Below the pieces are notes generated by a model, which was not told the origin of the DNA, did not search any database, and worked only from the letters and a program-made list of their open reading frames with translations. Made by a program: the position numbers and the translations under genes. Of a DNA stretch of 64,000 nucleotides, positions 43,216 through 52,962 are shown piece after piece. This stretch comes from an uncultured Acidobacteriota bacterium (GTDB taxonomy: Bacteria > Acidobacteriota > Terriglobia > Terriglobales > Acidobacteriaceae): contig CAIQPK010000022.1 in the NCBI GenBank assembly GCA_903873705.1, positions 1 through 64,000 on the forward strand. Direction: 5' to 3'. Each line of letters opens with the position of its first letter. The stretch's first letter is position 1.

Positions 43216-43749
43216 ATGCTTCGCACGAAATTGTTTGCCGCCGCGCTCTGCGGCTCCCTCGCCCTGGCTCCCGTCGCGTTCGCGGCCGACACCCTCGCCC
43301 CCGGCGCCTCAGCCCCCAACTTCACCCTGCCCTCGCAGGAAGAAAAGCCCGTCTCGCTCAAGGACTACAAGGGCAAGTGGGTTGTCCTCTACTTCTATCC
43401 CAAGGACATGACCACCGGCTGCACCATCGAAGCCCACAACTTCCAGCGCGATACCGCCAAGTATGACGCCCTCAATGCCGTCGTTCTCGGCGTCAGCCTC
43501 GACACCGTCGAAAGCCACAAGACCTTCTGCTCGCGCGACAGCCTCACCTTCAAGCTGCTCGCCGACCCCGACCACAAGGTCATCGACGCTTACGGCGTGC
43601 CGGTCAACACCCGCGGCAACATGAGCTTCGCTTCGCGTGACACCTTCCTCATCTCGCCCCAGGGCAAGGTCGTCAAGTTTTGGGAAGTGAAGGACATCCA
43701 GGCCCACAGCGAAGAAATCCTCGCCGCCATCGAAGCCGCCAAAAAGTAA
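43216..43749 (+). CDS. Exported peroxiredoxin (BCP/AhpC-TSA type)
   Basis: A 177-residue thiol peroxidase with a signal peptide (LRTKLFAAALCGSLALAPVA). The peroxidatic Cys is in YFYPKDMTTGCTIEAHNF and a possible resolving Cys in KTFCSRDSL. The order of strands follows BCP/PrxQ. Periplasmic location implies reduction by a periplasmic thiol partner not seen here. AGGAG lies 9 bases before the ATG. Confidence 0.92.
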   Translation: MLRTKLFAAALCGSLALAPVAFAADTLAPGASAPNFTLPSQEEKPVSLKDYKGKWVVLYFYPKDMTTGCTIEAHNFQRDTAKYDALNAVVLGVSLDTVESHKTFCSRDSLTFKLLADPDHKVIDAYGVPVNTRGNMSFASRDTFLISPQGKVVKFWEVKDIQAHSEEILAAIEAAKK

Positions 43750-43769
43750 ACCCTCAACAAACGCAAAAA

Positions 43770-43803
43770 AGCCCGGGCCTCGTGAGAGGTGCCGGGCTCT
43801 TTT
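43770..43803 (+). terminator. Rho-independent terminator after the peroxiredoxin gene
   Basis: AGCCCGG...CCGGGCT stem, with a further short inner pairing, followed by CTTTT; preceded by a run of A. Confidence 0.8.
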
Positions 43804-43835
43804 GCTTGCCTGTAGGTACGGCGTGGAAAAGACAG

Positions 43836-44630
43836 TTACTTCTTGGCTGCCTTCTTCGCTGGGGCCTTCTTTGCAGGGGCCTTCTTCGCAGGAGCCTTCT
43901 TTGCTGCTGCCTTCTTCGCAGGAGCCTTCTTCGCTGCTGCCTTCTTTGCCGGTGCCTTCTTTACAGCTTTCTTAGTTGCCAAGGTGTTACCTCTCGTTGT
44001 GGTTTTTTTGCTGCTTGTGCTCTTGTTGCCAACTGCTTTTTTCAAAGCAGCCTTACCGCCGCGCAGAGCACGTACTGACTTCGCGGCAGATTTCAAACTC
44101 TTCTTGCCCGCAACCTTCTTGGCGGGAGCCTTCTTTGCAGGCGCCTTCTTCGCTGCCACCTTTTTGGCCGGAGCTTTCTTCGCGGCAACCTTCTTGGCGG
44201 AAGCTTTCTTTACAGCAGCCTTCTTCACAGGCGCTTTCTTTGCAACAGCCTTCTTCGCAGGAGCTTTCTTTACTGGAGCTTTCTTTACCGGAACTTTCTT
44301 TACTGGAACTTTCTTGGCCGGTGCCTTTTTCGCAGGGGCTTTCTTCGCAGGAGCCTTCACTGCAGCAGCAGGAGCCGAAACCGGCTGCGCCGACTCGCGC
44401 GTGGGAGGCTCGTACGGATCCACCGGAGTCGATGGCGCGCTGAACACTTCCGCGTCTTCCGCATGCGTGGTGTCGTGGGCCAGGGGAGCATCGTCTTCAT
44501 CATCGCGCGACGAGCTGAACTCTTCCTCTTCGTCGTCTTCGTCCAGCAGCGAGTGGTCCTCGCTGTCTTCACCTTCGTAGCTGTCTTCAGCGGATGCGTG
44601 CAGTTTGATCAGTTCGTCTTCATGCATCAT
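43836..44630 (-). CDS. Histone H1-like Lys/Ala/Pro-rich protein with acidic N-terminus
   Basis: A 264-residue protein (ATG 44630, GGAG 8 bases upstream; the frame is open 10 codons further). Residues 1-65 are strongly acidic ([18 protein letters not shown]). The remaining part from about residue 90 is a near-continuous series of [16 protein letters not shown] and similar pentapeptide units, as in eukaryotic H1 tails and bacterial Hc1/BphH1-like proteins that bind DNA. The acidic head may shield the basic tail. A receiver protein at 54346 ends with the same kind of tail. Its DNA contains many direct repeats, so length may vary between strains. Confidence 0.85.
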   Translation of the reverse strand: MMHEDELIKLHASAEDSYEGEDSEDHSLLDEDDEEEEFSSSRDDEDDAPLAHDTTHAEDAEVFSAPSTPVDPYEPPTRESAQPVSAPAAAVKAPAKKAPAKKAPAKKVPVKKVPVKKAPVKKAPAKKAVAKKAPVKKAAVKKASAKKVAAKKAPAKKVAAKKAPAKKAPAKKVAGKKSLKSAAKSVRALRGGKAALKKAVGNKSTSSKKTTTRGNTLATKKAVKKAPAKKAAAKKAPAKKAAAKKAPAKKAPAKKAPAKKAAKK

Positions 44631-44660
44631 GACCATCTCTCCAGGCGATTCGTGGTCCAC

Positions 44661-44889
44661 TTCGACCGCGATCGGTTCGACAAGCGTTTACGCAACACAC
44701 GAGAAGTAAACTTTTCTCCTCGCAGATTCTAGCAACAGGATTACGCCCGCGACACACAAATAGCAAGCACCTTTTTTGGTGCAGTGATTTTTTTTTCAAT
44801 CCCCCGGAAGGTTGTCCGCTTTCGCCTGCTCGTTCTCTCGCAACCTGATCCGCATTTCAAGCGCAGTCTTCTTCAACACAGCGTCCCGA
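44661..44889. other. Spacer with AT-rich hairpin and T-tract
   Basis: Between the transglycosylase and the H1-like gene (both minus strand) a hairpin GCACC-TTTTTT-GGTGC precedes TTTTTTTTT near 44768-44800 on the plus strand; no plus-strand gene lies upstream, so it may act on minus-strand transcripts as a simple stem, or be regulatory. Confidence 0.35.
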
Positions 44890-46677
44890 TCAGCGTTTCT
44901 TTCGCGATGATTTCGCAGCTCCATGCGCTGTCGTCGCCGCCGCTTTTTTCCCGCGCGCACTTCCGCTCTTCGCACCGCGCGCCTTGCGTCCACGCATCCC
45001 CGGCGCCAGTCGCACGGGCTGCGACACATACAGCGACCGCCCAGCAGCCACGCGCCCCGCGGCCAGATGGTTCCACGACCGCAGTTGCTCCACCGTCACG
45101 CCAAAGCGATCGGCCACGGTTACCAGCGTATCTGTCTTACGCATCGTGTATCGCTGCTGGCCTTCATTGTTCGCCGCAGCCACCGGCACCACCAGTTCAT
45201 CCTGCGCCGCCAGCGGATTCGTCACGCTCACTTGATTCAGCGTTGCGATCTCCGCCGCCTTGCCATGCAGCATCGCAGCAATTGAATCCAGCGTCTCGCC
45301 TTCCGTCACCACGTGGAACCGCCAGCTCGATCGCTTGTCTTCCGGGATATCCTTCAGCCGCTCGCTGTAAACACTCTTCGTCCCCACCGGAAGGTGCAGC
45401 TCATAAGGAATGTCCCGTGGCGTAGCCAGCCGCAGCAGCGCCGGGTTCAACCCCACAATCTCCGACACCGTCGAGTTCGTCACGTCCGCCACCAATTTCA
45501 TGTCGATCGCATACGTCGTCGTCACCTTGTCCGAAAGTACCGGCGCATCCGGCACCAGATCGCTCAAGCCGTACTGCGCTGGGTTCTTCGCCATGATCAT
45601 CGCCGCGATGATGCCCGGCACATACGCCTTCGTCTCGCCTGGCAGCACGTTCCGTCGATACAGCTCCCAGAAGTCCGCATAACCCGTCCGGCTCACCACG
45701 CGCTGCACATTCCCTGGGCCCCAGTCATACGCCGCCATCGCCAGGTACCAGTCGCCAAACTGCGCATACAGCGACTTCATATACCGTGCATACGCCAGCG
45801 ACGACTTCTCCGGATCGAACCGCTCGTCAAAGTAGCCGTTCCGTTCCAGCCCATACCCGCTGAACGGCATGAACTGCCACATCCCGCCCGCACCCGAGCT
45901 CGCGTTCAACGCCTGCGGCTGAAAGCCCGACTCCGCCACCGCCTGGTAGATCAAATCCTGCGGAACACCCTGCTCGCGCAGAATCCGCGAAATCATGTCC
46001 TTGTACTTACCTGCCCGTTCCAGCGACCGCTTCAGATGCGCGTGTCCCGCTTGCGAGTTCGAAAAGTAGCTGATCCATCCGGCGACATAGTCGTTCACGA
46101 CCAGCGGAAAGTCCGACTGCGTTGTGCGCAATTCTTCGGTCACTTTCCCGACCAGCGCGGGGTTCGAAGGAAACGTCACTTCATTCGCTGCATCAAGAGG
46201 TGCCGCTTCCACTCGCGGCGAAAACCCGTTGCCCTGCTTCAGCGCCACCATCTCCAGCGAGTTGATCGCAGAAATCAACCGGTCAAGCTCATCGGAAAGC
46301 TGCGGATCGGACTTCAGGTCCAGGTTGCTCGCCAGCATCAGGTCAACCGCCGCATCGAAGTCCGAGCGCGCCGCATCCAGCCGGTTCGCGTTGTAGTTCG
46401 AAACGCCGGACCGGTAACTCGTCTCCGCATTCGCAATCAGCTGTGACACCTTCTGCGCCTGCAAATTCGCCGATATCGTTTCGGAAGTCTTTTGTGCCTG
46501 GGTTGCCTGCACCTGCGCGGCCTGCTGTGCGGCGGCGGCCGTAGCCGGCGCTGTAGCCGTCTGCGCTGCCCGCCCCGGAGCAGCTGTCGTCGCCCCTGGG
46601 TCACCTGGGCATCCCACCAGCACCAGCAGCAGCGGCACGCAAAAAAGCGCCCTCCGCCCGCCCCGTCTTTCGATCAT
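44890..46677 (-). CDS. mltD: LysM lytic murein transglycosylase lipoprotein (MltD-like)
   Basis: A membrane-anchored enzyme cleaving peptidoglycan glycan strands. ATG 46677 gives [20 protein letters not shown] and the lipobox LVGC, fitting a lipoprotein. A helical N-terminal region (about residues 40-200) precedes the SLT domain: [20 protein letters not shown] with catalytic Glu, then [10 protein letters not shown]. Two LysM domains follow ([19 protein letters not shown] and [20 protein letters not shown]). It ends in a very basic tail ([17 protein letters not shown], later SSRKKR), unusual for MltD. lepA is divergent. Confidence 0.9.
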   Translation of the reverse strand: MIERRGGRRALFCVPLLLVLVGCPGDPGATTAAPGRAAQTATAPATAAAAQQAAQVQATQAQKTSETISANLQAQKVSQLIANAETSYRSGVSNYNANRLDAARSDFDAAVDLMLASNLDLKSDPQLSDELDRLISAINSLEMVALKQGNGFSPRVEAAPLDAANEVTFPSNPALVGKVTEELRTTQSDFPLVVNDYVAGWISYFSNSQAGHAHLKRSLERAGKYKDMISRILREQGVPQDLIYQAVAESGFQPQALNASSGAGGMWQFMPFSGYGLERNGYFDERFDPEKSSLAYARYMKSLYAQFGDWYLAMAAYDWGPGNVQRVVSRTGYADFWELYRRNVLPGETKAYVPGIIAAMIMAKNPAQYGLSDLVPDAPVLSDKVTTTYAIDMKLVADVTNSTVSEIVGLNPALLRLATPRDIPYELHLPVGTKSVYSERLKDIPEDKRSSWRFHVVTEGETLDSIAAMLHGKAAEIATLNQVSVTNPLAAQDELVVPVAAANNEGQQRYTMRKTDTLVTVADRFGVTVEQLRSWNHLAAGRVAAGRSLYVSQPVRLAPGMRGRKARGAKSGSARGKKAAATTAHGAAKSSRKKR

Positions 46678-46788
46678 GTTCCGCGTCGTCTTCAACCCTG
46701 TCATTGTAGACGTTGCCACCCACCGAACGTCGGCAACGCCCCGCGCTGTTATCCTAAGAGTTCGAGGCATTTCGCCTTCACGGACAGC

Positions 46789-48591
46789 ATGGACCCCTCA
46801 CACATTCGCAACTTCGCGATCATCGCGCATATCGACCACGGCAAATCGACCCTCTCTGACCGGCTCCTCGAGCTCACCGGCTCGCTCACCTCGCGCGAGA
46901 TGCAGGCCCAGGTGCTAGACGCCATGGATCTCGAGCGCGAGCGCGGCATCACCATCAAGGCCCACACCGTCCGCATGATGTACACCGCGCACGACGGCGA
47001 AATCTACCAGCTCAACCTCATCGACACCCCTGGCCACGTCGACTTCTCCTACGAAGTCTCGCGCTCGCTCGCCAGCTGCGAAGGCGCGCTCCTGGTCGTC
47101 GACGCCTCCCAGGGCGTCGAAGCGCAGACCCTCGCCAACGCCTACCTCGCCATCTCCAACGGCCTCGAAATTCTGCCGATCATCAACAAGATCGACCTCC
47201 CGTCCGCCGACATCGAGCGCACCAAGGCGATGATCGAGAAATCCGTAGGGCTTCCGGCAAGTGACGCGGTTTGCGTGAGTGCCAAGACCGGCCTCAACGT
47301 CGCCGACATCCTCGAAGCCGTCGTCACCCTGCTGCCGCCCCCACAAGGCGACGCCGACGCTCCGCTACAGGCGCTCATCTTCGACTCCTGGTTCGACCCC
47401 TACAAGGGCGTCATCGTGCTCGCCCGCATCATCAACGGCCGCATGACGAAGGGCATGAAGATCAAGATCATGTCCAACGGCAAGACCTTCGACATCGACA
47501 ACATGGGCGTCATGACCCCCAAGCCCGTCGTCCTCGAAGAGCTCTCCGCCGGCGAAGTCGGTTTCTTCGTCGCCACCATCAAGAACGTAGCCGACACCAA
47601 GGTAGGCGACACCATCACCTCCGTCGAGCGCCCCTGCGCCGAAGCCCTCCCCGGCTTCGAAGACATCAAGAGCATGGTCTTCGCCGGCCTCTACACCGTC
47701 GACTCCCACGAGCACGGCATGCTCCGCGATGCCCTCGAAAAGCTCCGCCTCAACGACGCCAGCTTCAACTTCGAACCCGAGTCCTCCGTCGCCCTCGGCT
47801 TCGGTTTCCGCTGCGGCTTCCTCGGCCTGCTTCACCTCGAAATCATCCAGGAGCGCCTTGAGCGCGAGTACGATCTCGACCTCATCATCACCGCCCCCGG
47901 CGTGCAGTACAAAATCACGCTCACCGACGGCTCCGTCGTCACGGTCGACAATCCCTCACGCTGGCCCGACCCCACCGGCATCGAGCAGATCGAAGAACCG
48001 GTCATCATGGCCAAGATCCTCACCAACGAGGAGTACGTCGGAAACATCCTCAAGCTCGTCGAGGACAAGCGCGGCCGCCAGCAGAACATCGAGTACGTCT
48101 CCGAAACCCGCGTCATGCTCACCTACGAGCTCCCCCTCAACGAGATCGTCCTCGACTTCTACGACAAGCTCAAGTCCGTCTCGCGCGGCTATGCGTCGCT
48201 CGACTACCAGCTGGCAGGCATGTGGGTCTCGCCGATGGTGAAGATGGACATCCTGATCGGCGGCGACCCGGTCGATGCGCTCTCGATCATCGTGCACCGC
48301 GACGCCGCCTACGACCGCGGCAAAGTCCTCGTAGAAAAAATGCGCGAACTGATCCCCCGCCAGATGTTCGAGGTAGCCATCCAGGCCGCCATCGGCAGCA
48401 AGATCATTGCGCGCTCCACCGTCACCGCCATCCGCAAAAACGTCATCGCCAAGTGCTACGGCGGCGACATCAGCCGAAAGCGCAAGCTCCTCGACAAGCA
48501 AAAAGAAGGCAAGAAGCGCATGAAGCGCATCGGCAAAGTAGACATCCCCCAGGAAGCCTTCCTCGCGGTCTTGAAGGTCGGCGAAGAGTAG
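46789..48591 (+). CDS. lepA: Elongation factor 4 (LepA)
   Basis: A 600-residue translational GTPase. The GTPase domain has [16 protein letters not shown] (G1), the switch residues and [14 protein letters not shown], and [12 protein letters not shown]; it is followed by EF-G-like domains II, III and V and the LepA-specific C-terminal domain with [20 protein letters not shown] and [18 protein letters not shown]. LepA aids ribosome function under stress. Start at ATG 46789 matches family length; longer open frame upstream is a shadow of the divergent gene's leader. Confidence 0.97.
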   Translation: MDPSHIRNFAIIAHIDHGKSTLSDRLLELTGSLTSREMQAQVLDAMDLERERGITIKAHTVRMMYTAHDGEIYQLNLIDTPGHVDFSYEVSRSLASCEGALLVVDASQGVEAQTLANAYLAISNGLEILPIINKIDLPSADIERTKAMIEKSVGLPASDAVCVSAKTGLNVADILEAVVTLLPPPQGDADAPLQALIFDSWFDPYKGVIVLARIINGRMTKGMKIKIMSNGKTFDIDNMGVMTPKPVVLEELSAGEVGFFVATIKNVADTKVGDTITSVERPCAEALPGFEDIKSMVFAGLYTVDSHEHGMLRDALEKLRLNDASFNFEPESSVALGFGFRCGFLGLLHLEIIQERLEREYDLDLIITAPGVQYKITLTDGSVVTVDNPSRWPDPTGIEQIEEPVIMAKILTNEEYVGNILKLVEDKRGRQQNIEYVSETRVMLTYELPLNEIVLDFYDKLKSVSRGYASLDYQLAGMWVSPMVKMDILIGGDPVDALSIIVHRDAAYDRGKVLVEKMRELIPRQMFEVAIQAAIGSKIIARSTVTAIRKNVIAKCYGGDISRKRKLLDKQKEGKKRMKRIGKVDIPQEAFLAVLKVGEE

Positions 48592-48604
48592 CTCGGGAGT
48601 GTAG

Positions 48605-49354
48605 ATGCTAGACGGTCAAGAGATTCGAACAACTATCGAAAGCCTCTACGAAGTCTTTGCGTCTTATTCACTGCCGAAACACACAGACCATTGTCCCTGC
48701 TGCGTTCACGATGCTGATGACGCACTGATTCATTCCAAACCGCTGCGCGAGCTAAGTTCAAATGACTTGGATCGATATATTTTCAAAGCAATCTCGACTT
48801 GGGGAGATAGTGCGTTATTGCGTCACTTCCTGCCTCGCATGTTTGAGTTGATGCTCATTCCGTACGGACCGGGTTGGCTCGCAGTCGATCATTCCATTGT
48901 TGTCAACAAGCTCCGCCTCGGCAATTGGCTCGAATGGCCTAAACACGAGCAGACCGCAGTCAGAGTATTTCTTCACGCAATTTGGATGGGCCACTTGGCT
49001 CGCCCGTTCACAATGGCGTTCGATGTATTTGAGGAACCATCCGACGAATGGCTTTGCACCATCGCCCAAGCTGAGCCGATTCTCGCTTCATATCTCAGCA
49101 CGTGGTTATTGGATGATCGACCGCAGTCTCTGAAGGCTCTGGCGCTATTCATAACTCGCAGCTCGATCGTTCACCCGAAAAACGGTGGTCGCGATGCTTT
49201 CTGGAGTCAAGCGGAGACACAGTACGCAGAGCTTCGGGAATGGGTCCGCTCGCGTGCTGTCGAGGAGAAGCTTGAACGTGCGGCAATCGACAAAGCGAAC
49301 GGCGCTCAATGGAGAGATTGTGCTGACGCGTTGATGGAACTCTACAGCAGTTGA
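48605..49354 (+). CDS. Hypothetical protein of foreign-like composition with CPCC motif
   Basis: A 249-residue protein (GGGAG before ATG). It is helical and Trp-rich; HTDHCPCCV near residue 26-34 could be half of a zinc site, and PYGPGWLAVDHSIVVNKLRL, then FDVFEEPSDEWLCTIAQAEP follow. I recognise no family. Codon use is mixed and AT-richer than lepA, which ends 13 bases upstream, so it looks inserted behind lepA. The downstream spacer before 49527 is also non-coding and of mixed composition. Possible role as an accessory or defence-type protein is only a guess. Confidence 0.7.
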   Translation: MLDGQEIRTTIESLYEVFASYSLPKHTDHCPCCVHDADDALIHSKPLRELSSNDLDRYIFKAISTWGDSALLRHFLPRMFELMLIPYGPGWLAVDHSIVVNKLRLGNWLEWPKHEQTAVRVFLHAIWMGHLARPFTMAFDVFEEPSDEWLCTIAQAEPILASYLSTWLLDDRPQSLKALALFITRSSIVHPKNGGRDAFWSQAETQYAELREWVRSRAVEEKLERAAIDKANGAQWRDCADALMELYSS

Positions 49355-49514
49355 CGCTTGATCGATCGGATAGCGTCAGCTATGGGGATCCAGTCGCGTG
49401 CTCACAGCCCATTACAGATGTGGATTTCCGTGGACCGCACCCAGAAGAGGGAAGCCGCTAGCCGCTCAAAGGGACGTTGGTCACATCGTCGTTGAGCCCA
49501 CCATGCGAACCTCT

Positions 49515-49520
49515 TAGATT
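49515..49520 (+). promoter_or_regulatory. Candidate -10 element (TAGATT)
   Basis: TAGATT ends 6 bases before the ATG at 49527 and no Shine-Dalgarno is present, implying a leaderless message. Confidence 0.4.
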
Positions 49521-49526
49521 AGTTCC

Positions 49527-50354
49527 ATGCGTTCCCAAACCGAAAAAGCCGAAACCTTCCGCGCCCTCCACCACCGCGACACCGCCTTCCTCATCCCCAA
49601 TCCCTGGGACGCCGGCTCCGCTCTCCTGCTGCAGAACCTTGGCTACGAAGCCATCGCCACCACGAGCGCCGGCTTCGCCTTCACGCAAGGGCGCCGCGAC
49701 AACGCCGTCACCCGCGAGAGCGTCCTCTTCCACATCGCGCAACTCACCGCCGCCTGCAATCTCCCCCTCAGCGCCGACCTCGAAAACGGCTTCGGCGACT
49801 CCCCCGAAACCGTCGCTGAAACCATCCGCCTCGCGGCCGCAGCGGGAGCCGTCGGCGGCTCCATCGAAGACGCCACCAACAACCCCGCCACCCCCATCTA
49901 CGACCTCGCCGCCGCCGTCGACCGCATCGCCGCCGCCGCAGCAGCCGCCCGCGCACTCGACTTCCCCTTCACCCTCACCGCCCGCTGCGAAAACTACCTC
50001 GTCGGCCGCCCCAACCTCGCCGACACTATCGCCCGCCTGCAGGCCTACCAACAGGCCGGCGCCGACGTCCTCTTCGCCCCCGGCCTCACCCGCCGCGACG
50101 ACATCGCCGCCGTCCTTAGCTCCATCGACCGCCCCTTCAACCTCATCATGGCCATCCCCGGAATGGAAGTCTCTTTCGCCGAAGCCTACGCCATGGGCGT
50201 CCGCCGCGTCAGCGTAGGCAGCGCGCTCTCCCGCGCCGCGCTCACAGCATTCGTCCACGCCGCTGAAGAGATGCGCGACCACGGCACCTTCAACTTCGCC
50301 GCCGACGCCATTCCCTACCGCGCCCTCAACGCCATGTTCCCCGAAAAATCCTAG
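49527..50354 (+). CDS. Isocitrate lyase/PEP mutase superfamily enzyme
   Basis: A 275-residue TIM-barrel enzyme. FLIPNPWDAGSALLLQNLGY, IATTSAGFAFTQGRRD, LSADLENGFGDSPETVAETI (metal-binding acidic motif) and GGSIEDAT are typical of the PEP mutase/oxaloacetate decarboxylase-like branch of the isocitrate lyase family. The substrate could be a 2,3-disubstituted malate or phosphonate, and cannot be fixed here. The end overlaps by 4 bases the convergent GNAT gene. Confidence 0.88.
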   Translation: MRSQTEKAETFRALHHRDTAFLIPNPWDAGSALLLQNLGYEAIATTSAGFAFTQGRRDNAVTRESVLFHIAQLTAACNLPLSADLENGFGDSPETVAETIRLAAAAGAVGGSIEDATNNPATPIYDLAAAVDRIAAAAAAARALDFPFTLTARCENYLVGRPNLADTIARLQAYQQAGADVLFAPGLTRRDDIAAVLSSIDRPFNLIMAIPGMEVSFAEAYAMGVRRVSVGSALSRAALTAFVHAAEEMRDHGTFNFAADAIPYRALNAMFPEKS

Positions 50355-50896
50355 CCGCGCCTGCGCGCCCGCCACTCCTCGGCCGTAATCTCCCACACCT
50401 CCGTCAACAGCCGCCCGCTCACGTAATCGCTCTCCTTCACCTCGACCACCCGCATCCCACCCCTCTCTGAAATGCTTCGCGACCCCACATTCGCCGCCGC
50501 CTTTGGCACCCGTAGCAGCGGCATGCCCAACTCCTCAAACCAGAACTCCGCCACCACCTCCGCCGCCTCGCTCATCAACCCCTGCCGCTGCCACGGCACG
50601 GCCAGCCAGAACCCCCGATTATTCGTGGCGTTCCTGAACAACCCAATCGCTCCAATGATGACCTCCGGCGCCGTCTTCAGCCGCAGCGTCCAATGCCACT
50701 CTTCGCCGCGCTCCATCGCCGGCAGCGCATCGTCGCGGTAGTACGTCAACACGCCATCGTCGGGATACGGCCAAGGCACATGGCTCGCCAGGAACTCCAC
50801 CACACCCCACACCGGAAACAGCCGCTGCACCTGCACCGCATCCGCGAGTTCCAGCGGACGCAGCAGCAGGCGAGCAGTCTCCAAAGGCTGCACCAT
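50351..50896 (-). CDS. GNAT family N-acetyltransferase (RimJ/RimL-like)
   Basis: A 181-residue acetyl-CoA-dependent acetyltransferase. ETARLLLRPLELADAVQVQR at the start, IGAIGLFRNATNNRGFWLAV, PWQRQGLMSEAAEVVAEF (acetyl-CoA loop QGLMSEA) and a C-terminal strand pair are standard for the RimJ/RimL group, which acetylates protein N-termini or small molecules. TAGGAT lies 6 bases before the ATG with no ribosome binding site. Confidence 0.9.
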   Translation of the reverse strand: MVQPLETARLLLRPLELADAVQVQRLFPVWGVVEFLASHVPWPYPDDGVLTYYRDDALPAMERGEEWHWTLRLKTAPEVIIGAIGLFRNATNNRGFWLAVPWQRQGLMSEAAEVVAEFWFEELGMPLLRVPKAAANVGSRSISERGGMRVVEVKESDYVSGRLLTEVWEITAEEWRARRRG

Positions 50897-50902
50897 CTCG
50901 CC

Positions 50903-50908
50903 ATCCTA
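50903..50908 (-). promoter_or_regulatory. Candidate -10 element (TAGGAT)
   Basis: Minus strand TAGGAT ends 6 bases before the ATG at 50896; same geometry as at 1403, 14475, 49515 and 63220. Confidence 0.4.
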
Positions 50909-50974
50909 TCAAGCGCCTTAAACTGCGATGGAGGCCCGCAGGCCCCCATCGCTCACTTCAGTGATGCGTCCTGC

Positions 50975-51640
50975 TTACTTGGCAGCCGGCTTGGGAGTAG
51001 CCGGACGTGAGGCAGGCTTGGAAGCCGGAGCAGAAGGCGCCGCCGGCGGCGGTGCAGCAATACCCGAGCTCACGTTGTAAGCATTGATCACAGCCTGCGT
51101 AATGTCCATCTTCGGCTCGTCGAACCACAGCACCGGGTTCGGCGCATTCTGCTGCCCGCCAACGTTCATCAGCAGCGTAAAGCCGTTGTCCTGCGCATAC
51201 TTCACCGCAGCGCCGCCCACCTTCTGGGCAACCTTGCCGTAAGCTTCCTGCAGGTCGGTCTGGTAAGCCGTGCGAGCGGCATCAGCGTCAAAGTTCAGCT
51301 GCTTTTCCTTCGCATCAATGTTCTTGATCAGGTTCGCGCGCTGTTCATCAGGAGCGTTCGCCGGCAAGGCCTGCAGCTGCGCCTTCAGCGAGTCGACTTC
51401 CTTGCCCTGGGCATCGATCGCGTTGCCCTTGGGCTCGTACTTCTTCTGAATTTCATTGACGGCGCGCTGGCCTTCGTTGGTGGCAACCACGGCCTGCTCA
51501 AAAGCAATAACGGCGACCTTGGTCGGCAGGGCCTGGGGCAGGGCGGGTGCAGGTGCGGCCTGCGCGGGAGCAGCGGTTTGAGCCGCCAGGGTAGACGTAG
51601 CGAGGCCAGCGGCCAGGGCGAAAACTAGGGTGCGCTTCAT
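50975..51640 (-). CDS. OmpH/Skp-family periplasmic chaperone-like protein
   Basis: A 221-residue exported protein from ATG 51640 (the open frame extends far upstream without support). A signal peptide ends at TLAAQ; then a strand (KVAVIAFEQAVVATNEGQRA), two long helices (IQKKYEPKGNAIDAQGKEVD onward) forming a Skp-like coiled coil, and a closing strand (GFTLLMNVGG). Skp holds unfolded outer membrane proteins. Its Pro/Ala-rich tail (APPPAAPSAPASKPASRP) is longer than usual. It is not linked to bamA or lpxD here. Confidence 0.85.
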   Translation of the reverse strand: MKRTLVFALAAGLATSTLAAQTAAPAQAAPAPALPQALPTKVAVIAFEQAVVATNEGQRAVNEIQKKYEPKGNAIDAQGKEVDSLKAQLQALPANAPDEQRANLIKNIDAKEKQLNFDADAARTAYQTDLQEAYGKVAQKVGGAAVKYAQDNGFTLLMNVGGQQNAPNPVLWFDEPKMDITQAVINAYNVSSGIAAPPPAAPSAPASKPASRPATPKPAAK

Positions 51641-51802
51641 GCGGTGTGTCAGACTCCTTCGAAGTCGTTTCCAGAAATTTCGGTCGGTATTGCCGCGAGG
51701 GCGCTGTCTGCGCCTAAGGCGGTCCGGCCGCACCTTCCTCCGCCCGTGGAGCACTCTCCCACGACAAAGGGTGTAGAGCACCGCCAGCTTGCGCGGTTTC
51801 GA

Positions 51803-52087
51803 TCAAGTCTTCGATTGCTCAAAGGGAGGATTGAAAGCGGCTTGCAGGCGCGAGGTCAGTCGGCTACCCCAGATTATAGGGGTAAATGCCGCGAACAGTA
51901 AACACTCATCCCTGCTTCCCGTCACATGAATCCGTCCGTCTTGCCGCAAAATAAACTCGCCAGCGCCGCTAACCTTTACCGTCTCCCATAAAGTGGAGCC
52001 ATACCGGCACTCTTCTCCGTTTTCTGGAGTCCGCCACGCTTCGACATCCCCAATTTCCCAGCAAAAGACCCATTTTGGGTTTGGCAC
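51803..52087 (-). CDS. Doubtful hypothetical protein (94 codons)
   Basis: An open frame with plausible protein-like content (WEIGDVEAWRTPENGEECRY, SGAGEFILRQDGRIHVTGSR) but no recognised family, no clear ribosome binding site and codon use unlike its neighbours. It could be a decayed gene or a chance frame. Confidence 0.3.
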   Translation of the reverse strand: MPNPKWVFCWEIGDVEAWRTPENGEECRYGSTLWETVKVSGAGEFILRQDGRIHVTGSRDECLLFAAFTPIIWGSRLTSRLQAAFNPPFEQSKT

Positions 52088-52207
52088 GGCGATTGCATTT
52101 GTCCCTGGTGTTCGTGAAGGCTCTTTCCTGGGGAGGGTAGGCCGTCCGAGCGTCTGGCAACGGGGAATGAAGCTGCATCCATAAGAGGTGCGCCACCCGC
52201 CAGACCG

Positions 52208-52304
52208 GCCCTGCTAAGGCAGGGCTACTTTTGGAGGCCAGTGACTGGCCGTTAAAAGGCCCAAAGCCATCTTCCGGGGAGGGAAGGTGGCCGTCGGGCC
52301 TTTT
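52208..52304. repeat. Three consecutive palindromes
   Basis: GCCCTGC-taag-GCAGGGC (52208-52225), GGCCAGTGACTGGCC (52236-52250) and AAAAGGCCC...GGGCCTTTT with inner GCCATCTTCC/GGAAGGTGGC pairing (52254-52304). The last has a T-rich end and could also terminate transcription. Confidence 0.7.
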
Positions 52305-52962
52305 ATCTTGCCCCAAACGCCACAAGATTCTATTGCGCGGATGCCACTCCCGGCGTACTATCGACTGTGTATCCGGCACGGCGATCTTCCAGGTTGCTCC
52401 AGTGTGGGTTCTGAGTGGGTTTTTTCTGAGCTTGAGTGCCTGGTTGTCGATTCTGCCTGGAATGCTGGGTTAGCGCGGTGGAGACACGAGGGCGGGGATT
52501 AAATAGGGACCGAACGTTGCGCGAGCCCCGCTCGCTGCACACTGGTCCCCAGAGCGCGATTGGCGATCCCGCCGCATGATGGAGATTCGCCCCTGTCTGG
52601 TGACAGCATTCGCCCGGGCCGGACGTTCGGTTGTTTGTGACGAGGTGAGCCGCGGATTGCCTTTGAGGTAACGGAGCTTGTTCGTTCCGGTCTACAAATG
52701 GCGCACCGATGCAGTACACGTACGCAGTACCAATGAGGATGGGCGCAGACAGGTCAAAGCCGTAGTGCAGGGAGCGGGAGCAATCCGGCGCCGGGCACGG
52801 CAAACCGAGTCAAAAGCCTTTTGAGTCGCACTTGAGACGGTTGTTTCCGAGACTGAAAATCCGGGCCACTGAACCCACGCTCCTGCGCGGAGCCTCTATA
52901 GCCGTGCGCAAATTTATCGTCGATCGGGCTTGTACCCAATCGTAAGGGGAAACAAAAGCAAC

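Larger units (their letters stand above)
51641..52962. other. Gene-poor 1.3-kb region
   Basis: Apart from one weak minus-strand frame (51803-52087) nothing codes convincingly. It holds three stacked palindromes (52208-52304), a short hydrophobic plus-strand frame near 52402-52473 (GTG, no good ribosome binding site, WVLSGFFLSLSAW) and the leader of the next gene. Composition is mixed, suggesting decayed or mobile DNA. Confidence 0.55.

Noticed and set aside
43840-44370. Direct repeats considered as tandem non-coding repeats
   Set aside because: They encode the in-frame AKKAPAKK tail of the H1-like protein.
52402-52473. Short hydrophobic frame WVLSGFFLSLSAW in the gene-poor region
   Set aside because: Only a weak ribosome binding site and no supporting context; could be a remnant of a membrane protein.
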